DNA of 64,000 bases. It comes from Novosphingobium sp. AP12 (GTDB lineage: Bacteria > Pseudomonadota > Alphaproteobacteria > Sphingomonadales > Sphingomonadaceae). Positions 27,411-36,359 of the stretch are shown in pieces. Positions within the stretch are counted from its first letter, which is position 1, and each line of letters begins with the position of its first letter. The translations under genes and the position numbers were made by a program. The stretch spans positions 1 to 64,000 of the forward strand of contig NZ_AKKE01000157.1 in NCBI RefSeq assembly GCF_000281975.1, in the 5' to 3' direction. The notes beneath the pieces are model-generated. The model made no database searches and was not told where the DNA came from. It saw only the letters and a program-made list of their open reading frames with translations.

Positions 27411-28550
27411 ATGACACCCATTCTCAAGCGGCTGGTGCGCGATCTCGAAGCGCCGATCGAAGCGCGGGGCTTCGGTACCGGCTGGTTTTCCGGCTTCTTT
27501 GCCTTGCTGCTGGCTTTCGCGGGGCTGAGCTTCGTCGCGGCGCTGCGTTGGCCCGGCTGGCTGGCCACCCCCGAACTGGCGCCGGTCCTGGCATCGCCCG
27601 TATTCCGCATCGTCGTCCATGCCACGCTGATCGGCGGTTATGCGCTTGCGCTGCTCAGCCTGCTGCTGCGCCCGCGCAAGGCGCTGGGCATGACCGCATT
27701 GCTGGTCGCACTGGGCGGCACCGTGCTGGGCGGCGCGTCAGTCCAGCCGCGCGAGATGCACGACTGGGGCATCTTCTTCGGCGCCGACTTCTTCGCGGTG
27801 AACCTGATCGCCACGGGCCTGATGTTCGCACCGCTGGAGCGCATCATCCCCCATCGCGGCAAGCAGCGGCTGTTCCGGCCCGAATGGAGCGAGGACCTGT
27901 TCTACTTCCTCGTCAGCTCGATGCTGGTGCAGATCGTCACCTTTCTTGCCCTGGCGCCATCGAGCTATCTCAATGCCCATGGCGAGACCCTGTCCGGCAT
28001 GCGCGCCGCCGTCAGCGGCCTGCCCTGGATCGTCCAGTTCATCGCGGCGATGTTCCTCACCGACCTCACGCAATACTGGTTCCACCGGCTGTTCCACCGG
28101 ATCCCGTTCCTCTGGGGCTTGCATGCGGTGCATCATTCGGCCCGCTCGATGGACTGGCTGGCTGGCGGACGGATGCACTTCGTCGAAATCGTGCTGCTGC
28201 GCGGGGTGACTTCGCTGCCCCTGCTCACGCTCGGCTTCCTGCCCTCGGTGATGCAGGCCTACATCGGCCTCGTCTACGTCTACTCGTCGCTGATCCATGC
28301 CAACGTGCGCGGTAATTTCGACCGCCTCGGCCAGTTCGTCGTGGTGCCGCGTTTCCACCACTGGCACCACGCGCTGGAGGACGAGGGGATCGACAAGAAC
28401 TTCGCGATCCATTTCCCCTGGCTCGATCGCCTGTTCGGCACGCACTACTTCCCGCAGGGCAAGTGGCCGCAGGGCTATGGCGTGCCCGAGGCGGTCCCCA
28501 AGGGTTACTTCGCCCAGTTGCGCTATCCTTTCGTCCGGCAGGCGCAGTGA
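27411..28550 (+). CDS. fatty acid hydroxylase/sterol desaturase family
   Basis: A 379-residue membrane protein with about five spans and the His clusters of the di-iron fatty-acid hydroxylase superfamily: WFHRLFHRIPFLWGLHAVHHSA (HxxxH and HxxHH), and PRFHHWHH further on. It would hydroxylate or desaturate a lipid or sterol-like substrate in the inner membrane using O2; the substrate is not predictable. The ATG at 27411 has AGGAGA upstream and precedes the first span. The TetR gene begins 2 bases after its stop, so the pair forms an operon, probably autoregulated through the upstream dyad. Confidence 0.85.
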   Translation: MTPILKRLVRDLEAPIEARGFGTGWFSGFFALLLAFAGLSFVAALRWPGWLATPELAPVLASPVFRIVVHATLIGGYALALLSLLLRPRKALGMTALLVALGGTVLGGASVQPREMHDWGIFFGADFFAVNLIATGLMFAPLERIIPHRGKQRLFRPEWSEDLFYFLVSSMLVQIVTFLALAPSSYLNAHGETLSGMRAAVSGLPWIVQFIAAMFLTDLTQYWFHRLFHRIPFLWGLHAVHHSARSMDWLAGGRMHFVEIVLLRGVTSLPLLTLGFLPSVMQAYIGLVYVYSSLIHANVRGNFDRLGQFVVVPRFHHWHHALEDEGIDKNFAIHFPWLDRLFGTHYFPQGKWPQGYGVPEAVPKGYFAQLRYPFVRQAQ

Positions 28551-28551
28551 C

Positions 28552-29160
28552 GTGGGGCGGCGATCCGACCACGGCCGTGACGAACTGCGCGAACTGATCC
28601 TATCGACCGGGCAGCAAGTGATGGCGGAAGGCGGCTATGCCCGCTTTTCCGCACGCGAAGTGGCCAAACGCGTGGGCTATTCGGTCGGCACGATCATGCA
28701 CATCTACGGCAATGTCGACCTGCTGGTCATGGCGATCAACAGCCGTACGTTCGCACTGTGGGCCGAGTGGATCGAAGCGCGGCTGGAAGGGGTGAAGGGC
28801 CGCGAGCGGATCGCGGTGCTGGTCAGGGGCTATTTCGATTTCGCCGCCTGCCATGCCAATCTATGGGCCGCGATCTACGAACACCGCGTTCCCGAGGGAC
28901 TGGACATGGCCGAAAGACTGGTCGCCGAACGCGTGCGCCTGACCGACATCATCCGGCGCGAGGTCGGCTCACTCTTGCCCGACGGCGGCTCCGACCGGGT
29001 CGCCCGGCTCACCAGTTCGCTGATCGCCACGGTCCACGGCCACTGCGCCTTCGCGCTGGGCGGCAGCTTCGCGCTGATGGGCGAAGTCGCGCCGCTCGAA
29101 CTGGCGGTCGCGCGGGTGATGGAAGTGCTGCAGGCCAACTGCGCGGCACTCGACGCGTGA
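28552..29160 (+). CDS. TetR-family transcriptional regulator
   Basis: A 202-residue regulator. The N-terminal helix-turn-helix is clear: ELILSTGQQVMAEGGYARFSAREVAKRVGYSVGTIMHIYGN, with the recognition helix around VGTIMHIYGNVD. The remaining residues (about 75-200) form the usual helical ligand-binding and dimer domain, including FAACHANLWAAIYEHR. It starts at a GTG 2 bases beyond the hydroxylase stop. It likely represses the hydroxylase operon and perhaps DUF2339, by binding the dyad at 27329-27372; effector unknown. Confidence 0.85.
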   Translation: MGRRSDHGRDELRELILSTGQQVMAEGGYARFSAREVAKRVGYSVGTIMHIYGNVDLLVMAINSRTFALWAEWIEARLEGVKGRERIAVLVRGYFDFAACHANLWAAIYEHRVPEGLDMAERLVAERVRLTDIIRREVGSLLPDGGSDRVARLTSSLIATVHGHCAFALGGSFALMGEVAPLELAVARVMEVLQANCAALDA

Positions 29161-29277
29161 GCGGGGCGGCGTGCCGGCGGGTTCCCACGTTCCATTTTCC
29201 TACAGAGGTTGGGCCAGGGTACGTTTTGGCCATGCTCCTGTTGCGATCTCACCCTGCCCCCGGCCGCGGGCCGATCG

Positions 29278-29451
29278 CAAGGCGACATCCGATCCGCACA
29301 AGGCGTCAGGTGCGCACGCACAAGGCGACACTTTCACGGCGCAAGGCGACAGTTTTGGCGCGCAAGGCGACACTTTGCCGGCAAGGTGACATGCAAGACG
29401 ACACCTTTTCCCTCTGGACCGTGTAAACCGTGTAAACCTGTGTCGCCTTGC
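29278..29451. repeat. phased CAAGGCGACA repeat array
   Basis: CAAGGCGACA occurs exactly at 29278, 29321, 29342 and 29363, with variants at 29299, 29382 and 29394, and as an exact inverted copy at 29441-29450. Spacings of 21, 22, 21, 21 and 19 bases put the copies on one DNA face. A short repeat ACCGTGTAA occurs twice near 29419-29436. This occupies most of the 316-base gap 29161-29476 and ends about 25 bases before the next gene. Confidence 0.8.
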
Positions 29452-29476
29452 CACGAACCCATGAGGTATTGAGGAT

Positions 29477-29965
29477 ATGACCTGCAAATCGACCCTGGCC
29501 GCCCTGCTCGCCATCACCGCGGGAGTGCTGGCACCGATCGCGCCCGCGGCGAGGGCGGACGAAAGCCCGGCGGTCCAGTCTCCCGACCCCACCCGCATCC
29601 TCGATCGCAAGGCCGCGCAGCGCCTGCATGCGAACAAGGGCCTGACGTTGCAGTGGATCGACTGGGGCAAGGCACGCGGCAGCGCCTACGTGCGGACCGA
29701 CGGCAGGGTGTGGAAACTGCGCGGTGCGCAGGCCGAGGCGGGCGGCCCCGGCCGCCTGCTGCTCGACGGCACGATCACCGAGGTCGGCGCCGATTACTTC
29801 ACCTTCGTCGGCCGCATCCGGATCAGCGACACCCCCGACGTCGGCCGCGTGTGCAACAAGGACAAGACCTGGCACTTCGCGATCACGCAGAAGCGCTCCT
29901 ACTACCGCCTGCGCGAGTTCGAATGGTGTGACGGCCTCACCGACTACATCGACGTCCACTTCTGA
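29477..29965 (+). CDS. secreted protein of unknown function
   Basis: A 162-residue exported protein: signal peptide (about 1-27, ending PAARA), then a beta-rich domain with LTLQWIDWGKARGSAYV, GRLLLDGTITEVGADYFTFVGRI and a Cys pair (RVCNKDKTWHF and EFEWCDGLTDYIDVHF). The family is not recognised. The ATG has a GAGGT about 9 bases upstream. The repeat array at 29278-29451 is directly in front, so its expression may be governed by it. Confidence 0.65.
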   Translation: MTCKSTLAALLAITAGVLAPIAPAARADESPAVQSPDPTRILDRKAAQRLHANKGLTLQWIDWGKARGSAYVRTDGRVWKLRGAQAEAGGPGRLLLDGTITEVGADYFTFVGRIRISDTPDVGRVCNKDKTWHFAITQKRSYYRLREFEWCDGLTDYIDVHF

Positions 29966-30144
29966 GCCCGGACCATCGGCATGCGGCATATCCGTGATCG
30001 TCATTCGCCCCGAACGGATGGAGAAAGAGGATCGAGAAATCCTTTTGCGGACGCCAGTGCCGCTTGCGCATTTCGAAAGTGGTCGGGCCGATTGTCCTGA
30101 CGCCTTCGCCGCAAAAGCCGACCAGCGTCTGCGCTGTGCCTTTG

Positions 30145-30741
30145 TCACAGCGGCTCCGCCACATCGATGGCTGGCATGCCGTTGAGCCGGCAATAGTCGT
30201 TGACCACCTGTTCTGTCGGACCGTCTTTGTCCGTGTTTGAAGCGTCGTCGGCCAAGGCGGGCGCGATCCCCGACTTGTAGACCACGCTGAGATCGGAGAC
30301 GCTCTTGATCGAAAGAACGATGTGCCGAAGCTGGATCGACGTGGCGGTGACAGGATACGAGAATATGCGCGTTGCGACCGGCTCCCGCGCCTCCAGGCCG
30401 GGATAGCCACGCAGTTCAACAATCATGCCTTCGCCGTCGATGCCCAGGAACGCGATGTCGTAGATGCCCGCGTCATCCAGGCCCGGTGCCTGGGGCGAGT
30501 GCAGGCCGCTCCCATAGTCACGCGGCGGAATGATCAGGTCCCCGCGCCGAGCGGTGTGCACTCCATCGAAGGCACCAAAGCTGGGGGAGATATCGCGTGC
30601 CGCACAGAATATCGGCATGTCGGGCATCTCTGGCGGCGGCAAGGCGCGGCGAACGGGCGCGGCGACCACCGGCAATGCGGCGACGCAGCCCGCCACGATC
30701 ACAGCGAACAATCCTGTCCGCTTCATACCCGATCTTCTCAT
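30145..30741 (-). CDS. secreted stand-alone RDY-domain protein
   Basis: A 198-residue exported protein: signal segment (about 6-27, GLFAVIVAGCVAALPVVAA) and one RDY domain (about 65-160) with IIPPRDYGSGLHSPQA, GIYDIAFLGIDGEGMIVELRGY and a beta-rich TSIQLRHIVLSI end, closely paralleling the C-terminal half of the 19692 gene. A short C-terminal part has one Cys. The ATG at 30741 is chosen because GGGAGGG lies 5 bases upstream; 30726 is an alternative. It follows the WWYV-Sel1 gene by 26 bases, in one operon. Function unknown. Confidence 0.75.
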   Translation of the reverse strand: MRRSGMKRTGLFAVIVAGCVAALPVVAAPVRRALPPPEMPDMPIFCAARDISPSFGAFDGVHTARRGDLIIPPRDYGSGLHSPQAPGLDDAGIYDIAFLGIDGEGMIVELRGYPGLEAREPVATRIFSYPVTATSIQLRHIVLSIKSVSDLSVVYKSGIAPALADDASNTDKDGPTEQVVNDYCRLNGMPAIDVAEPL

Positions 30742-30767
30742 CACTTCCCTCCCCGGCTTACGCGCGT

Positions 30768-32258
30768 TCAATCGGGCATCAGGTCGCTGAGCGCCCGACG
30801 GGCGCCCGCCTTGTCCGGCTCGATTTCCAGCGCTCGGCGAAAAGCGGCCGCGGCCTGTTCCCGGTCGCGTCCGACGCCGGCTCCCGTGTTGTAGGCACGG
30901 CCGAGATTGAGACAGCCATCGGCATCCTCCAGCTCGCAGGACTTGCGGAACAGGTCCGCGGCCCGGACCGCATCCTTGACTACGCCTCTGCCATTCTGGA
31001 CCAGCGTGCCCAGGTTGCCGCATGCCGAGCCATCGTCTTGCTCGCACGCTGCGGTGTAGAGCGTGGCGGCCCGCTTGGGGTCTTTGCGGACGCCCAGGCC
31101 CTGGTCGTAGACCACGCCGAGGTTGTAGCAACCGCCCGCATCCTCGCCGGAGCATGCCTTTTCGAACAGCCGCCTGGCGCGCTGCTTGTTCGCGGGGACG
31201 CCGACGCCCAGCGAGTAGGCGGCGCCGAGGCTGGAGCAGCTCGCGAAGTTGCCCGCATCACAGGCGGCATCGAAATAGCGGAAGGCCCGCAGGACGTCTT
31301 TGGGGACGCCCTCGCCTTTCACCAGCGCCAAGCCTAAGTTGGCGCAATCGGAGGGTCCGCCCAGTTCACAGGCCCTGCCAAACAAGGCTGTCGCCCGCTC
31401 CGCGTTCGAGGGCACGCCCCTGCCAGTATGGTAAGCGATGCCAAGGTAGGTACAGCTATCGCCGTCCCCACCTGTACATGCCTTGTCGTAGAAGACGGCG
31501 GCGCGCACCGGATCCTGGTCCACGCCATTACCCCCGGCGTAGCGGGTGCCAAGTTCGGCGCAGGAACCGACGGTTTCGCCGAGGCAGGCGTCTTCGAGCT
31601 GCTTGATCTCGGCCGCATCGTCATCCGGGCCTTGAGGCGGTGAAGTCAGGGCCACCTCCGACGACGCGATGTCGGGCATTGCGGTCTGCGTGGCAGATGC
31701 GGGGCGTTCCTCCGACGGGGCTGACGATACGGTCTGCACCTCCCGAACCGACATCGCCTCGTGCAGATCGTGGGCGTCGTCCGGCTTGTTGCCCTGCGCG
31801 ATCAGCGCCTCGGCGAAGGCGACTTCGTCGATCGCGAGCGGAAAGAGGTCGTTGGCGACCCGGTGCCCTTCATCGCCGCAGGCAAAGCGCAGTTCCGCAT
31901 CACCCAGGGCATCGGGGGGAACCACCTGCATGGGCATGGACCGCGCAGTGCCATCGCCGATTTCCCGGCCCTGCTCGTCGAACCGCAAGACTTCCAGGGT
32001 TTCGACGCTGCGCTTGTCGCATCGGACCCGGCGGTGCGACTTGGTCATGACTTCGGGTTCGCCGGGACGGATGACGTACATCGCCCAATAGCTGGCGACA
32101 TCCTTGTGCCGCCCGATCGACTGCGCATCGATGAAGACGACCCGGCCGGGCCCGCTGTTGACGTACCACCACTCCGATGCGCCCGCAGGGACGGACGCCA
32201 ACGTGACGGCTGCCCATAGGGCCTTGGTGAGCCAGACATGTTGCCTCATTCGTTTCAT
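30768..32258 (-). CDS. secreted WWYV-Sel1 fusion protein
   Basis: A 496-residue exported protein: signal peptide (about 1-27, ending VPAGA), a WWYV domain (about 28-165: SEWWYVNSGPGRVVFID, FPLAIDEVAFAEALIAQ), a low-complexity linker, then seven 36-residue Cys-rich Sel1 (Hcp-like) repeats (about 225-475) and an EIEPDKAG-type ending. The WWYV domain matches that of the 19692 gene and the repeats match the 20609 gene, so this protein joins what are two proteins in the other locus. Start 32258 is chosen for the signal peptide; 32249 is possible. Probably periplasmic or secreted, protein-binding. Confidence 0.82.
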   Translation of the reverse strand: MKRMRQHVWLTKALWAAVTLASVPAGASEWWYVNSGPGRVVFIDAQSIGRHKDVASYWAMYVIRPGEPEVMTKSHRRVRCDKRSVETLEVLRFDEQGREIGDGTARSMPMQVVPPDALGDAELRFACGDEGHRVANDLFPLAIDEVAFAEALIAQGNKPDDAHDLHEAMSVREVQTVSSAPSEERPASATQTAMPDIASSEVALTSPPQGPDDDAAEIKQLEDACLGETVGSCAELGTRYAGGNGVDQDPVRAAVFYDKACTGGDGDSCTYLGIAYHTGRGVPSNAERATALFGRACELGGPSDCANLGLALVKGEGVPKDVLRAFRYFDAACDAGNFASCSSLGAAYSLGVGVPANKQRARRLFEKACSGEDAGGCYNLGVVYDQGLGVRKDPKRAATLYTAACEQDDGSACGNLGTLVQNGRGVVKDAVRAADLFRKSCELEDADGCLNLGRAYNTGAGVGRDREQAAAAFRRALEIEPDKAGARRALSDLMPD

Positions 32259-32523
32259 ATCGCCGATAAAATCGCCATTGCGGGCGCGTCGAGGCTCATG
32301 GGAGTGTCCATGATCACCTAACGTGTATGGACCCAACCGATTGCGTCACGAAGAAAATCGTAAAAATATCAATGATCGAGCAGTCGCCTTGACTGTGCCA
32401 CTTCGATACGAAGAACGAGTCATTTAGCGCGCGCAGTCGGAGTGAACCCTTGTCCTCTTGGCGCATATCAACATGACGAAATATAGCCGGGGTTGCCTGT
32501 CGCGCACTGGAATGCCCCAGCGA

Positions 32524-32836
32524 TATCATCGCGCGCGGCGAGGACTATCAGCCGGCCAACCCCAACCGGGTTTGCGAATCCCCGGGCTCGGAAACGAATT
32601 TCGAAGGTGACCTGACCGACCCTGCCGAGATCGAGGTTGGCGTTCATCACATGGTCGACGACGTCTGGCGTTGGTGTGAGACCCGTTCAAGGTTTGGTCG
32701 TACTGTGACGGTGAAGATCAAGTACGGCGACTTCAAACAGATCACGAGGCGCAGCAGTCAGGCGGAGGTCGGCACGACGCTCGGCAACTTTCAAAACCTC
32801 GCGCGCGATCTCATTCGGTCGGTCCTCCCGCCTACC
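32524..32836 (+). pseudogene. dinB: DinB (DNA polymerase IV) C-terminal fragment
   Basis: One frame reads DIIARGEDYQPANPNRVCES, then SETNFEGDLTDPAEIE, VDDVWRWCE and FGRTVTVKIKYGDFKQITR, the little-finger region of a Y-family polymerase. The polymerase core upstream is absent and the last LLGV-type motif is lost, so only about 100 codons remain. It abuts the alkB relic, suggesting an old DNA-repair gene pair. The 265 bases before it (32259-32523) show nothing recognisable. Confidence 0.7.
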
Positions 32837-32849
32837 AGTGCTGTCGGGG

Positions 32850-33386
32850 ATGAGCACAGAGGTCGACATTATCGACGCTGCCGAAGAACGCGTGCTGATC
32901 AGCCGCATCGATTCCAGCGACCTTACGCCATTTCGCTTTCAGGGGTGGACCGGAAAGCGGCTTACGGCGTCGTTCGGATGGAGTTATCATTTTGAAGTCG
33001 GGCGACCGTTGGAGGCTCAGCCGATCCCGGACTGGCTGCGCCCCTTCCGCGATCGTGCGGCGCGCTTCGCCAATCTCGAGCCCGCTGTCCTTATCCAGGC
33101 ACTGTTGATCCGCTACGATTCTAGCGCCGGTATCAGGTAGCACCGCGATCGCCCGGTCTCCCAAGGTGTGATTGGAATTTCGCTGGGCGAGCCCGCGGCG
33201 ATGCGATTTCGGCGCAGGCGGGCCGATGGCTTCGCGCGGGTATCAGTGCCGTTCGAACCGCAAGCGGCCTAACACCTGAGCGGGCCTGCTCGGCACGACT
33301 GGGAGCATGGCATCGCCGAGATGGAACGGCCGCGTAGGTCGATTACCTTCCGAAGCTTTGCCTGCCACGGATTTCCCCGAATATAG
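32850..33386 (+). pseudogene. alkB: AlkB-type dioxygenase with two nonsense codons
   Basis: Read through, this is a near-complete 178-codon AlkB-like 2-oxoglutarate/Fe(II) dioxygenase for repair of alkylated DNA: FGWSYHFEVGR, PIPDWLRPFRDR, VLIQALLIRYDSSAGI, then HRDRPV with the iron-binding His and Asp, GISLGEPAAMRFRRR and DWEHGI...RRSITFRSF with the second His and the Arg pair. The frame is broken by TAG at 33138-33140 (where the family has Trp before HRD) and TAA at 33270-33272 (where it has Tyr). No frameshift is needed to read the whole domain. The product would stop before the active site. Confidence 0.8.
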
Positions 33387-33461
33387 ACCTGCCCCCCGAT
33401 GCGCAGCATCGCCACACGAAGCGGAGCAATTCGGTAGCGCAGCCTAACGAATGGCCTGATC

Positions 33462-34352
33462 CTATGACGATCCCAATGTCAGGATCGAGCGGGCATGCCT
33501 GCGTGCGACCACGTCACGATCCGCCCCATACCCTCCGCCGAGCGTGCTGGCCAACGGGATAGACCGCTGCCGGGCTGCGTGTGACACTATCTCGTCACGC
33601 TCCACCAATCCGGCATCGGTCAGCGCCAACCGCCCCAAGCGGTCATCCACATGCGCATCCACGCTCGCCTGCAGCAGGATAAGGTCCGGCCGGAAATCGT
33701 CCAGCGCCCCGGTCAGCGTGCGCTTTAGGATGTCCAGATAGACCGTGTCATCCGTCAGGTCGGGCAACGCAATATCCAGAATGGAGCGCGCCTTTCGGGT
33801 GGGGAAGTTCTTTTCCGCGTGCAGAGAGAGGGTAAATATATCGCCGCGCCCCGCCGTCAACGCGGCGGTACCGTCGCCTTGGCGGACGTCCAGGTCGAGG
33901 ATCAGGATGCGCTTTGCATCGCCTTCCTCGATCAGTCTGTTCGCGGCGACCGCGAGGTCATTGAAAACGCATTACCCGGCTCCGGTATGCGCAAGAGCGT
34001 GGTGGCTGCCGCCGGCGCTGTTGGCGGCGTAGCGATGGCGTAGCGCCAGCTCGGCAGCCAGCCACGTCCCGCCTGGCGAAAGTTGCAATCTTCGCGAAAT
34101 GCCTTCGTCGATCGCGAAACCTATCCTCCGCTCTTTGCCCGCAGCCACCCTGCAGGCGAAGACTTCCTCGACATAGCCGGGATCATGGAGCGCTTCGAGC
34201 CAGGCTCTCGGCATGATGTCCGGGACGTGCGCAGTCATCGGCACGCCGCTCTCGCGAAGCGCATCCATCACCCGCGCGTACTTGTCGTGGCGGAAGGTGC
34301 CATCGCCTCTCGCCGGGACGACATAGTCGGGATGGTGGACAACATGCAGCAT
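33462..34352 (-). pseudogene. histone-deacetylase-like amidohydrolase, nonsense-broken
   Basis: A 297-codon frame with one internal TAA at 33972-33974 (codon 127), where the family has Tyr in GAGYCVFND. Before it: HHPDYVVPARGDGTFRHDKY and GGSHHALAHTGAG (the paired active-site His). After it: VFNDLAVAANRLI, LDLDVRQGDGTA, SLHAEKNFPTRK and GGGYG. In the zinc-binding motif D-x-D-V-H the His has become Arg (VRQ), a further sign of decay. Intact relatives deacetylate small amides such as acetylpolyamines, or act in acetoin use. Two fragments could be made but neither has a full active site. Confidence 0.8.
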
Positions 34353-34371
34353 AGTGGAGCCCCGAAATACA

Positions 34372-34395
34372 AAGGGGAGCCGATAGGCTCCCCTT
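34372..34395 (-). terminator. terminator after htpG
   Basis: Perfect 10-bp stem AAGGGGAGCC / GGCTCCCCTT with a 4-base loop, followed on the minus strand by a T-rich tail. It lies just downstream of the htpG stop codon. Confidence 0.75.
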
Positions 34396-34403
34396 CCCCT
34401 GCA

Positions 34404-36290
34404 TCATCCCAGGTTCTTGGCCATCAAGCGCTCCAGCCGCTGGGCAAAGGCTCGCGGATCGGCCGGAGCTTCTCCCTCCGCAATACGCGCCTCGTCGAGC
34501 AGCAGGAATGTGATATCCCGCCGCTCATCCTCGCTCGCCGTGGACTGCTCCAGTCTGGCGATGAGCGCATGGCGCGCATTCACTTCCAGCACGGGCTTTT
34601 CGCGTTCGGGCGCACGGCCGGCGGCGGCCAGCATCTTCTCAAGCTGAAGATCCATGGCGTTGTCCGGCGCCACGATGCACACGGCGCTGGTGGTCAACCG
34701 GTCGGAGATGCGGACGTCGGAAACCTGATCCGCCAGTACCTCCTTGGCAAAGGCGACGAACCCGCTGACATCCTCTGCCGAGGTCGATGCGTCTGCGCTC
34801 CCCTCCGCCAGAGGGATCAGGCTGAGGTCGCTAGCGCCCTGCGTCACCGACTTGAAGGGTTTGCCCTCGTAATCGACGCCCATCGTCGTCCAGAAATTGT
34901 CGACCTGGTCGGGCAGCAGCAAGACTTCGATGCCCCGCGCCTTGAACCCTTCGAGCTGGGGAGACGTCGCGATCCGATCGAGGTCATCACCGGTGGCGTA
35001 GAAGATGGCGGTCTGGTTTTCCTTCAGCGCCGCGACATAATCCTTGAGCGAGCGCCATTCGCCGTTCGATGCCGTAGTCTTGAACCGGGCGAGCCCGAGC
35101 AACTGCGCACGCCGCTCGTAGTCCTCGTAAAGCCCCTCCTTGAGCACGGCCCCGAAATTGTCCCAGATCGCCGAATAGCGATCAGCATCGCTCACCGCGA
35201 GCTTGTCGAGTTCCGAAAGGATGCGGTTGCTCACGCCTTTCTGGATGGCCGACAGCACGGGGCTTTCCTGGATCATCTCGCGCGACATGTTGAGCGGGAG
35301 GTCCGCAGAATCGACGAGGCCGCGCACGAAGCGCAAATAGCGCGGGAGAATCTCTGCTTCATCCGTGATGAAAACCCTTCGGACATAGAGCTTGATACGG
35401 CCATGGCGGTCGGGATCGAACAGGTCGAAGGGCTTGCTCTCCGGGATGAAGGTCAGCACCGAATACTCGTGCCGCCCTTCGGCCCGGTAGTGCAGTGTCA
35501 CTGCCGGCTTGTCGAACTGCCCCGCCACGCTGCGATAGAAGTCTGCATATTCATCCTCGCTGATGTCCGACTTCGACCTGGCCCAAAGCGCCGCGCCGTC
35601 GGCAAGCTGCCGTGCTTCTTCCTCGCTGCCGGTTTCCTCCAGGAAAATCGGCACCGGCACATGGCCGGACTGAGCCTTGACGATCCGTTCGACGGTGTGA
35701 AGCTCGGCATAGCTTCTCGCTTCATCGAGCAGCCTCAGCGTAACCCGCGTTCCGCGCAGGGGAGCGGCTGCGGGATCGACCGGAGCTATGGTATACGTGC
35801 CCGAACCATCGGATGCCCAGCTGGCCGCCTCCTCCTCACCCGCGCGGCGAGAGACGACCTCGACTTTCCCGGCGACCATGAAGGCTGAATAGAAGCCTAC
35901 GCCGAACTGGCCGATGAGCTGCTGTCCTTCACCATTCTTGTCGGCAGAGAGCCTCTCCATGAACGCCTTTGTCCCCGAACGGGCGATGGTGCCCAGGGTC
36001 TCGGCCATGTCTGCGGCGGTCATGCCGATGCCATTGTCCGTGACGGTGAGCGTTCCGGCATCCCTGTCGAGCGTCACGGTAATCCGCGGTTGGGCATCAT
36101 CGCCGAGCAGTTCGGGCCGGGAAATCGCTTCGTAGCGCAGTTTCTCACAGGCATCGGCGGCGTTGGAGATAAGCTCGCGCAGGAAAACGTCCCGGTACGA
36201 ATAGACTGAGTGGACCATCATGTGCAGGAGCTTGGAAACATCCGCCTCAAAGGCGCGGGTCTCAGGGGCGTTAACCGTCTCAGTCGTCAT
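34404..36290 (-). CDS. htpG: HtpG (Hsp90) chaperone
   Basis: A full-length 628-residue Hsp90. The N-terminal GHKL ATPase shows FLRELISNAADACEKLR, VTDNGIGM, GTIARSGTKAF and IGQFGVGFYSAFMVA. The middle domain has IKLYVRRVFI and LRFVRGLVDSADLPLNMSREM, and the C-terminal domain dimerises. It is an ATP-driven chaperone for protein quality control under heat stress. A heat-shock promoter lies 39 bases upstream and a terminator directly after, so it is a single-gene unit. It is an ordinary core gene surrounded by decayed ones. Confidence 0.97.
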   Translation of the reverse strand: MTTETVNAPETRAFEADVSKLLHMMVHSVYSYRDVFLRELISNAADACEKLRYEAISRPELLGDDAQPRITVTLDRDAGTLTVTDNGIGMTAADMAETLGTIARSGTKAFMERLSADKNGEGQQLIGQFGVGFYSAFMVAGKVEVVSRRAGEEEAASWASDGSGTYTIAPVDPAAAPLRGTRVTLRLLDEARSYAELHTVERIVKAQSGHVPVPIFLEETGSEEEARQLADGAALWARSKSDISEDEYADFYRSVAGQFDKPAVTLHYRAEGRHEYSVLTFIPESKPFDLFDPDRHGRIKLYVRRVFITDEAEILPRYLRFVRGLVDSADLPLNMSREMIQESPVLSAIQKGVSNRILSELDKLAVSDADRYSAIWDNFGAVLKEGLYEDYERRAQLLGLARFKTTASNGEWRSLKDYVAALKENQTAIFYATGDDLDRIATSPQLEGFKARGIEVLLLPDQVDNFWTTMGVDYEGKPFKSVTQGASDLSLIPLAEGSADASTSAEDVSGFVAFAKEVLADQVSDVRISDRLTTSAVCIVAPDNAMDLQLEKMLAAAGRAPEREKPVLEVNARHALIARLEQSTASEDERRDITFLLLDEARIAEGEAPADPRAFAQRLERLMAKNLG

Positions 36291-36328
36291 CGTCTCTTTG
36301 GCTCACATGTTTCAGATTTAAGCCAGCC

Positions 36329-36357
36329 AGATGGATTGAATCGCTTCCACGTTCAAG
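36329..36357 (-). promoter_or_regulatory. RpoH (sigma-32) promoter of htpG
   Basis: On the minus strand CTTGAA (36357-36352), 17 bases, then CCATCT (36334-36329), matching the heat-shock sigma pattern CTTGAA ... CCATnT, 39 bases before the htpG ATG. Confidence 0.7.
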
Positions 36358-36359
36358 AG

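Noticed and set aside
29278-29451. CRISPR array
   Set aside because: The repeats are only about 10 bases with 9-13-base gaps, and no cas genes are present.
29278-29451. Plasmid origin with iterons
   Set aside because: Spacing resembles iterons, but no replication initiator or partition gene is in the window; a regulatory array is as likely.
32850-34352. Stop-codon reassignment or selenocysteine-type recoding to explain the in-frame stops
   Set aside because: TAA, TAG and TGA all serve as normal ends of intact genes in the window, and the flanking dinB fragment and His to Arg change indicate simple decay.
34083-35888. 601-codon plus-strand open frame opposite htpG
   Set aside because: Shadow of htpG, which is unmistakable on the minus strand.
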